NCBI GenBank assembly: GCA_027575765.1
Contig: JANBPT010000594.1
Location: forward strand, 1 to 29,213
Direction: 5' to 3'
Source of the DNA: Tieghemiomyces parasiticus
Taxonomy: Eukaryota > Kickxellomycota > Dimargaritomycetes > Dimargaritales > Dimargaritaceae
Length of the DNA stretch: 29,213 nt
Made by a program: the position numbers and the translations under genes. Position 1 is the first letter of the stretch. Each line of letters opens with the position of its first letter. Shown in pieces: positions 22,592 to 29,213 of the stretch. A model generated the notes under the pieces. It did not search any database. It was not told where the DNA came from and saw only the letters and a program-made list of their open reading frames with translations.

Positions 22592-23977
22592 ACGCCTCCC
22601 CCTTGCATCGGGCCATACGGCACACCACGTCTTCACTCCTTCCTCCCCCTAACTTGTATACCGTATGCTGCTGCGTGTCATTCCATGTACTGCATTCCAA
22701 TATATGTCCCTCGCAGTCTTTAACATGGGGGGGGTCTGCTTGAAAGGGATGATAATATATTATGTTCGTAATTCACTCGGCCATGAACCGAGAAGCGGAA
22801 ATAACTCAGTGATAACTGTTCAGCCCCATCAGCCTCGACATGTGTATACAGGCGATCGGTAGGTAAAGGTGGGACCTGGGTGGCTAGTGGCAGTGAGTGG
22901 AGATTACCGACTAGGCCATACACGAGCATCTCGGGGCCTATGCGAGGGTAAGAGTTAAAGGTCGAACTGAGATGGCCGGCCGTGGTGTTAGCGCTGTGCG
23001 TGGGGGCCTTTCTTCACCGATCTGTCCGCCTTAACGTGGTAAATAAGGTTCACACCCACGACGGCAGTCCAACAGATGGGACAGTGAATACATCAAGGGT
23101 GCAGGAAATGAGTTGATCCCGGTCACTGTGGCCAATGACCGACGTCCCACGGCTGAGTGCGGTGTTTTTTTTTCCCTCTTATTCAGCGCAGTATGACACC
23201 ATATGTATGGACAGTATTGGCGAATTGCCGACGACAACATTCAGGTTCGCCGCCTCCCTTTGGCCTCGAGTGGTAGAGAGAGAGACAGTCTGGCACAGTG
23301 GGTGGCCCTGTCGCCTCGACTCAAAGCCAACAATGGGCACGCCCAACCCCTCTCTCCTTCGCTCGTAAACCCCGCTTACATGAACGTCCCTGCCCAAAGG
23401 TAAGCTGACCCACCACCATAAGCCGTCCATCCATCGCCTTGGATCGAGCATGGGCAATTCATCCATCCATCCTCAACCTATCGACCCCTAGAGTGTGACG
23501 CCCAGGTTGACCCCTAGAAAGTGCCCTCCGCGCACTACCCTGGACCGCAAAAGGCTGGAGCTGAGGAGGATTGGGGAATCTCCGATGAGCGACGCCAAAT
23601 GACACCGGAAGCGACCGGCTGTTGCCCAGCTATGATCACGAGGAGGGATTACCCGGAAGAAGGCGCATGTCTCCTTACCAGTCGAGCGGATACTCAAAGT
23701 GATGGTCTTCAAGCCAGCGGCATCGGGCCACACCAGCCTTTTGTAATCCCTTGCGAAAGCATGCCACCCAACGGACTGCGCCACCCTTAGCTAACCCTTC
23801 CTCCCGCCTCTTCTTCCGGGCTCTGATAACCTCGCCCCCCCCCTCGATACCCGTTGCTCAGATTACCCAGTCCCGTTTGACCACCGCGACCCCTCTCCCC
23901 CCCGCACCCTGTTCCGTGCCCCCCGCCGCCCACACCTCCCCTTCCCTTCTCCACCCGTCCACGCCTCCGCTATCAAC
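22592..23977. other. Intergenic region between SLX9 and the RRM protein gene
   Basis: No certain gene in 1.4 kb. A strong acceptor-like site (T/C tract and CAG ending at 23186) and a GTAAGC donor at 23400 bracket 23187-23399, but all three frames across this stretch contain stops; a partial frame starts at an ATG at 23203. Homopolymers occur at 22727-22734 (G8) and 23835-23843 (C9). The last 170 bases are C-rich leader or promoter of the RRM gene. Confidence 0.5.
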
Positions 23978-24877
23978 ATGGCCAGCCCGTCCGCCCCTGT
24001 ACCCCAGACCGAGGTCCCCGCCGTCGCCGTCGTCGAGCAGACCACTGCCCCCGCCATCCAGGAGGTGCCCAACAAGGTGTTTATCGGGAACCTGACCTTT
24101 GACACTACCCGTGAGGAGGTGCTCGACTTCTTCGGGCCTGCCAGCAAGGTCAAAGAGGTGACCATCATCTCTCGCAGCAACCGGCCCATGGGCTACGGCT
24201 TTGCGGCCTTCGAGACCCCCGAGGCGGCCCAGGCGGCGGTGGCCACCTTCGACAAGAAGGAGCTGAAGGAACGTACCGTCAACCTCGAGCTCGCCCGCGC
24301 CAAGTCTGAGCGTCGCCCCCGCGTCCGCCGCGCCCGCCTGAGCCGCAAGCGCGGGGGCCGCCGGGACGAGACCGAGGAGGGTACCGACACCGTGGTCTCG
24401 GAGGCTTCTCCTGTGGAGAAGGACGCCCCGATCGCTGGTGAAGAGGAGACCACCCCTGTCAACGGTCGGTCGCGCGGATCGGGCCGTCGCCGTGGTGGTC
24501 GTGGCGCTGCGGCCGGTGGAGAGGGCCGCCGCTTCCCGCGCCAGTCTCGTCGCAACGTGGAGGAAACGGGTACACCCTCGCCCACCACCGTGTTTGTGGC
24601 CAACCTGCCCCTCGAGGCCGACAACGCCGCGCTCAAGGAGGTCTTCCGGGGTTACGAAGTGGTGTCCGCCAGCGTCATCATGCGCCGCAACACCGGTCAG
24701 TCTAAGGGCTTTGGCTTCGTTGTGCTCGCTACCCCCGAGGAGCAGAAGCGTGCGGTGGACAGTGGGGACTCGTTCGTCATGGGCGACCATACGCTCGTGG
24801 TGCGTATCGCTATGAGCGAGCCTCATAAGCTTGTGGCCGAGAAGCCCGCTACCGAGGAGGCCGTCGCCACCCAGTAA
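23978..24877 (+). CDS. RNA-binding protein with two RRMs and an Arg/Gly spacer (Sbp1-like)
   Basis: Single exon, 299 residues; the ATG has A at -3. RRM1 covers about 33-108 with RNP2 VFIGNL (34-39) and RNP1 MGYGFAAF (71-78). RRM2 covers about 204-282 with RNP2 VFVANL (205-210) and RNP1 KGFGFVVL (243-250). Between them lie a very basic segment (111-128), an acidic stretch, and an Arg/Gly-rich piece (163-185). The order RRM, R/G-rich, RRM and the length resemble yeast Sbp1 (294 residues), a translational repressor that binds mRNA and eIF4G through its RGG region. Here true RGG triplets are few, so the functional match is tentative; a nucleolar or other RRM protein is possible. Codons are strongly C/G-ending, suggesting good expression. 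Confidence 0.93.
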   Translation: MASPSAPVPQTEVPAVAVVEQTTAPAIQEVPNKVFIGNLTFDTTREEVLDFFGPASKVKEVTIISRSNRPMGYGFAAFETPEAAQAAVATFDKKELKERTVNLELARAKSERRPRVRRARLSRKRGGRRDETEEGTDTVVSEASPVEKDAPIAGEEETTPVNGRSRGSGRRRGGRGAAAGGEGRRFPRQSRRNVEETGTPSPTTVFVANLPLEADNAALKEVFRGYEVVSASVIMRRNTGQSKGFGFVVLATPEEQKRAVDSGDSFVMGDHTLVVRIAMSEPHKLVAEKPATEEAVATQ

Positions 24878-25700
24878 GCGGTGGGCCCATCCCACGCGTT
24901 TTTCCTCGCTTAGGCCCATCCAGGCCGTGCTTTGATTCGCATCCCATTGCTCCCCCCACCCGCATCTAATTGGTTATTCTTCTTTTTTTTTTACTTCTAC
25001 TCTGTGTTTTACATCCTGTGCTATAAACATCAAACCACGACCCTAATTAGCAGTCGGCGCCAGAATGGAAGCAGCGGTCCAGGGACAATATCCACCAAGG
25101 CAGAGTTAAGCATTATCAGGGGGCCGAGAATCGTTAGGACTGGACCAAGCCCCCTTTCAGTAATAGGCTTTGCGGGATCAGACGATGGTACCAGTCGCCA
25201 GATGCGCCCGTAAGCGGGCGCCTGGGGCCCCCCCACGCACAGTTTTGTGGGCACGGGACCAACCGCCGCCACAGAGTCCCTAGTTGCGGTGAACAGGGTG
25301 AGGGCAAACATGCTTCCTCAGGGAGAGCCGATCGACACCAAACGAATTGTACGGGCCCCTCACGCCGTCCCTAGACCACACGCCTATTGAACCACCTGAC
25401 CCCCGTGTGGTAGCCTCGGGTCTCGTCGGACGTCCCGCTCATCCGCCCTCCCGCTGACATACACTAGTCCGCTACACCATGCACCTACCGACTCTCCATC
25501 GCTGCTCAACCGTTTGGGTACGCGCATCCTTACCTCCTCACCAACCCTCAAGGTCATCCTTATCCTTCACGTCCGTTCTTTTCCATTACACCGCTACCTC
25601 CATCACACACACACACGTTTAGGGCTCAGAGGTAACCCTTCTCTCGTGGCACATCCCGGCTACCCAGCCCAACGTCCAGCCCAAACGTCTTTTTCCACCT
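24878..25700. other. Intergenic region between RRM protein and myotubularin genes
   Basis: No gene is seen in 0.8 kb. A T-rich tract follows the RRM stop at about 24978-24995. A (CA)6 run lies at 25604-25615. The segment from about 25440 to 25700 is C/T-rich and probably contains the promoter and leader of the myotubularin gene; no clear TATA box is visible. Confidence 0.6.
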
Positions 25701-27524
25701 ATGGACCTGCTCAAAATCACCAAGGTAGGCCCACAACCCCATGCCACCCGCCCTTGTCGGTTGGTAGTGCGCCATTGGCCTCAATAAGGAAGAACCGCCC
25801 CGCATTCAAGCTCCACCACCGCCCCTGCCCACCTTGACCCCCCCTCCTCCCTACTGCGCCTTCCCTACCAGGTTGAACGGGTCCGCGTTGTGCGCGGCGC
25901 CCGGCGGTCCTTAGCCACACTACACTTGACAACGCACCAGCTCATCTTTGGCCACCCTGACTCCGACACGGACGAACTGTGGATATGTTACCCCATGATC
26001 CACTCCGTCGAGTTACAACCGGCCAGCCACGTGGTACCACGGTCGTCGCTCAGCATCCGGTGCCGCAACTTCGTCTTCTTGACCCTCTACTTTGAACGAG
26101 AGGCCGATCTGCGCGACGTATTCCTGACGGTGCAGAAACTTACTTGCGTACATTCGGTCGAGCAGCTCTATGCCTTCGTCTACCAACCCCGGCCGCCCTT
26201 CTCGGTCTCCTCCGGGTGGGAGGTGTACGACGCGGCGCGGGAGTTTGCCCGGCTCGGCGTGGGCCAGCCCGGCCATTTATGGCGGCTGACAACCCTGAAT
26301 GCCGACTACGGTCTCTGCGCAACCTACCCACACGTCCTGGCCGTGCCGGCCCGGGTAAGCGACCGGGTTCTGCAGTACGCGGCCAAGTTCCGCAGCAAGC
26401 AGCGGCTCCCTGTGCTCAGCTACATCCACACCGCCACGGGGGCCACGATGACGCGGTCTAGTCAGCCCATGGTAGGGCTCAAGCAGAACCGGTCTATCCA
26501 GGACGAAAAGCTGATTGAGTGCATTTTCACGATGCCGATCGCTGGCCGCGCGCCCCCGCGTCAGGCTAACATGATCGTGGACGCCCGGCCAACCACCAAC
26601 GCCGTGGTCAATATGGCGGTCGGGGCGGGAACTGAAAGCATGGAGAACTATCGGCACTGCCGCAAGGAATACATGGACATTGCAAACATCCACGTGATGC
26701 GTGAGAGCCTGGCCCGGCTGGTGGAGGCCGTGCAGGAGGCCGACGTGACCGGCACGGTGAGCCAGGCGGCGCTGGGACGGTCGCAGTGGCTCCGACACTT
26801 AGCGCATATCCTGGAGGGTAGCATCAGCATCATCCGCACTATCCACGTCGACCGGGCGCACGCCCTGGTGCACTGTTCGGACGGATGGGACCGCACGGCG
26901 CAGCTCACATCTCTGGCGGGGCTGTGCCTAGACCCGTACTACCGCACGCTCGAAGGGTTTGCGGTGCTGGTGGAGAAGGAGTGGGTGTCGTTCGGACACA
27001 AGTTCCGAGACCGCTGCGGTCACCTGTCCCACGAGCGCTACTTTGTGTCACTGAGTGCTAACGTGGCGGCCAACACGTTCAGCAGCATGCACACGCGGCT
27101 CCTCAAGGGCTCGCACGACCACGAGACATCGCCCGTCTTTCAGCAGTTCTTGGACTGCGTATACCAGATCTGGACGCAGTTTCCCACCCGGTTTGAGTTC
27201 AACGAAGCCTTCCTGCTTAAGCTACACTACCACGTCTACGCGTGTCAATTCGGGTCGTTCATCACCAACTCAGAGCGCGAACGTAACCAAGTGTTCCGCA
27301 CCCCACAGCGGACCCACTCGGTGTGGTCATATGTCCTCAGCCACCGCGCCGAGTTCACCAATCCGCTCTACGACGGCCCGGCGGACCGCACGGCGACGGA
27401 GGGTGTACTGATGCCCAGCACCGACTATCTCACCTACTGGGCGGGTCTCTTCTGGCGGCACGAGCGAGGCGACGTGGAGTTGGCCGAGCGGGCCCCGACA
27501 ACGGCGGCAGTAAGCGAGAACTGA
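25701..27524 (+). CDS. YMR1: Myotubularin-type phosphoinositide 3-phosphatase
   Basis: The enzyme removes the 3-phosphate from PI3P (and PI(3,5)P2) on endosomal and vacuolar membranes. Exon 1 (25701-25724) encodes only MDLLKITK; a 147-nt GTAGGC intron leads in phase 0 to exon 2 (25872-27524), giving 558 residues. Residues 9-100 look like the PH-GRAM domain. The phosphatase domain then shows CATYPHVLAVP, RLPVLSYIH, TRSSQPMVGL, DARPTTNAVVNMAVGAGTE and the active-site loop HCSDGWDRT with Cys343 and Arg349, so it should be active. The protein ends soon after the phosphatase domain; there is no C-terminal FYVE, PH or clear coiled-coil part. Fungi normally carry one myotubularin, yeast Ymr1, hence the symbol. 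The start ATG has C at -3, but the exon 1 join is clean and the frame needs a start upstream of 25872. Confidence 0.94.
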
Positions 27525-27879
27525 CAGCGTGGGTGGTGGTGACTATGTAATGAAGGTCAGGACATCGTCGCAATAGTCCAACGAAAGGAAACCCGCAGCC
27601 CATGGGGTAGGGTATATGTAATGGGTTATGTTTTTTTATTGAGGATGTATAGGACACAAGGTGATGAGGAGGGGTGTTAGGGGAGGGGGCCAGACAAGCA
27701 GAGCCCGGTGTGGCGTACGGGCAATATGTAAAGGGGGGAACCGAGGGCAAAACGAACAGCAAATATATCAGGCAAAGCGGGTCGAGGAGGGGCTAGTAAT
27801 ATGGCAACATAGTAAGGGGGTTAATAGAGTGGCAGACGCGGGGCCACCCGGAAGTGTACAACAATTAAGGGCAGGCCGC
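27525..27879. terminator. Shared 3' region of the convergent myotubularin and zinc-ribbon genes
   Basis: The 355 bases between the two stops hold no gene. A minus-strand AATAAA (TTTATT at 27635-27640) lies about 240 bases after the zinc-ribbon stop and only about 110 bases from the myotubularin stop, so the two 3' UTRs probably overlap. No exact + strand AATAAA is seen. Confidence 0.5.
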
Positions 27880-28417
27880 CTAGGCTCTGAGATTCAGGCC
27901 GCAGTGCGGACAGAATTGGAAGTTGCTGCCAGGCAGAGGCTGATAACATTGCGGGCAGCCCACCGAGCCCTTGGACAGGGCCTCGGCTGGTGGTGGCGGC
28001 GGCGGCAGCGGTGCCGAACCGTCGGTCACGGCGTAGCCCGGCGGTGGCTGCGGGAGGGGTACCATCTGGGGCGGGCCCTGTTCGGAGGCCCAATGACAGC
28101 GCTCACACAAGTACAGGGGCTTGCCCTTGGTAATGGGGAACAGCGGGATACAAAAGAAAGTAAACTTGGTCCGCAGCTTGACGTGGTAGACGGCCATGGT
28201 GTAGCAGTTAGGGCACATGTAGGCCTGGTTCGAGAGGTATTTTTTTGAGTCCTCCAGGCCACCTAGGGAGGGCAGAGACGGTCAAAGTCGTGGGTGCTGG
28301 GAGGAACGGGTCAATAAGGGTTCTGAACGAGAGCTAATAGTAGCCCGGTATGTAGGCGTTGTCGGCACACCCGGAACTGAGTGACTTACAAATGAGACAG
28401 AGGAAGAAATCTAACAT
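27880..28417 (-). CDS. Small double zinc-ribbon protein (zinc-ribbon 15-like)
   Basis: Two exons on the minus strand (28417-28390 and 28262-27880), joined in phase 1 across a 127-nt GTAAGT intron, give 136 residues. It starts MLDFFLCLICGLEDSKKYL. A first C4 zinc ribbon uses Cys26, Cys29, Cys62 and Cys65, with the core YHVKLRTKFTFFCIPLFPI between the pairs. A proline-rich linker (about 75-105) leads to a second CPQC...CPHC ribbon (Cys112, 115, 127, 130) near the C-terminus. Small fungal proteins of this type have a hydrophobic start, a K/R-R-T-x-FT-x-F-x-IPL-P core and paired cysteines; their function is not known to me. A role as adaptor is possible but unproven. The first exon encodes only nine full codons. 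Confidence 0.86.
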
Positions 28418-29213
28418 GGTGGCGGTCGGGTCGGCTCGACGTATTCACGTGGAGGGGGGGGGAGGAAATGAGTCGATTGGGGTCGGGTGATATAACGAAA
28501 TAGGGATAATGCGGCAAATGAGGAACGGCAATGGAAGAGGGAGAGGTGCAGGTTAAACATGCGAAGCGAGGGCGGGTCGAGATGTAGGCCATGCCGAGGT
28601 GTGGCGCAAGGACGAGTAGGCTTAGCAGACGACGCCGGGTGAGTGGAACCAGAGGGAGGCTGGTGAGTCGAGCCGCGGCGTGTGGACGTTTGCTAAAGTA
28701 AACTTCTTAAAGCGCGCGTGACGCTGTACGCTAACGGAGTTGTGTCCTCTATGCGGCCGGGCTTACCACTGGATTTGCTGTCGGCATATCAAAGGTTCAC
28801 CAACTTGCTGTGGACAACGTAATTGGCTGGTTGGCATGTGCTGGCTATGGCTTGTTTATCTTATTATTATTATTTTCATACGCTAGGCGGCATGCATGGC
28901 TATGAGGAGGCCCGCCTGGCATACGGGCATGATTACACCTGCCACCTTTCCTTACGATCCTCATCCCTTATCGTTCCCTGGAGGAGGAGTATTACTGAGG
29001 GGGAGTGAGCTGGAGGGGCTAGGCCGGCGCACGGGCCGACCGGGTTGGATGTGCAATGGCATATAGACAGGGACAGGAGGAGTCTATGCGTGGACGGGCA
29101 GCGCGACGAGATCGGAGGCCGCGGGAGAGGGGAAAAGAAAACGGGGTCGCACCTTCCCTCCCGACTGTCTAGACAATGACCGGCTGTGTCCAAGTTTTCC
29201 CTGGCCCTGTGTC
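28418..29213. other. Right-end region without a supported gene
   Basis: The part next to 28417 should hold the promoter of the minus-strand zinc-ribbon gene. A G9 tract lies at 28454-28462 and a (TTA)4 run at 28861-28872. From about 28960 to 29190 the + strand is purine-rich, which would be a pyrimidine-rich leader for a minus-strand gene, but no coding sequence is recognisable. An ATG with A at -3 sits at 29176 close to the window end; too little follows to judge it. Confidence 0.5.

Noticed and set aside
23858..24919. A 353-codon minus-strand frame over the RRM gene
   Set aside because: It is the antisense shadow of a certain two-RRM gene and has no recognisable domain.
3146..28417. Idea that the genes form a biosynthetic or defence cluster
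   Set aside because: The products belong to unrelated housekeeping pathways, lie on both strands with ordinary spacing, and no transporter, regulator or tailoring enzyme ties them together.
29176..29213. ATG in good context at the right edge, possibly a new gene start
   Set aside because: Only 12 codons are visible and they match nothing recognisable.

Overview
The window looks like nuclear DNA of a GC-rich filamentous fungus. I see spliced genes with short GT-AG introns (81-270 nt, usually GTAAGT donors), strong C/G preference at third codon positions, pyrimidine-rich leaders before starts, and typical fungal families: single-chain NAD(P)H glutamate synthase, an FSH1-type hydrolase, SLX9 and a lone myotubularin. 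An early-diverging lineage (for example Zoopagomycota) is possible but is only an inference. I see no bacterial operon, rRNA, tRNA, CRISPR array or transposon.

Layout. 1-48 may be the tail of a gene that begins outside the window. 49-3145 is a long pyrimidine-rich upstream region with GATA, CCAAT and TATA-like sites. 3146-9463 (+) is an uninterrupted glutamate synthase (GLT1). A four-exon class 3 lipase gene (9706-11703, -) runs toward it tail to tail. 11704-15184 is mostly non-coding but holds a short coding-like stretch resembling the start of a SET domain. From 15185 five genes lie on the + strand: an arrestin-like protein (15185-16546), a C2-domain protein with a Tyr-Pro-Pro-rich tail (17667-19021), a seven-exon FSH1-family serine hydrolase (19518-21171), the ribosome-biogenesis factor SLX9 (21729-22591) and a two-RRM RNA-binding protein (23978-24877). 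A myotubularin phosphoinositide 3-phosphatase (25701-27524, +) and a small double zinc-ribbon protein (27880-28417, -) face each other tail to tail. 28418-29213 holds no gene I can support.

The genes cover nitrogen assimilation, lipid hydrolysis, membrane and phosphoinositide biology, ribosome assembly and RNA binding. They look like unrelated housekeeping neighbours, not a cluster or a new system. The exon models are my own joins, made from reading frame, phase and splice consensus; they close exactly in frame for every gene given. The most interesting points are the eight-residue YPP repeat in the C2 protein, the SET-like fragment, very small first coding exons in three genes, a 34-nt exon carrying the FSH nucleophile, and C/G homopolymer tracts found only outside coding sequence.
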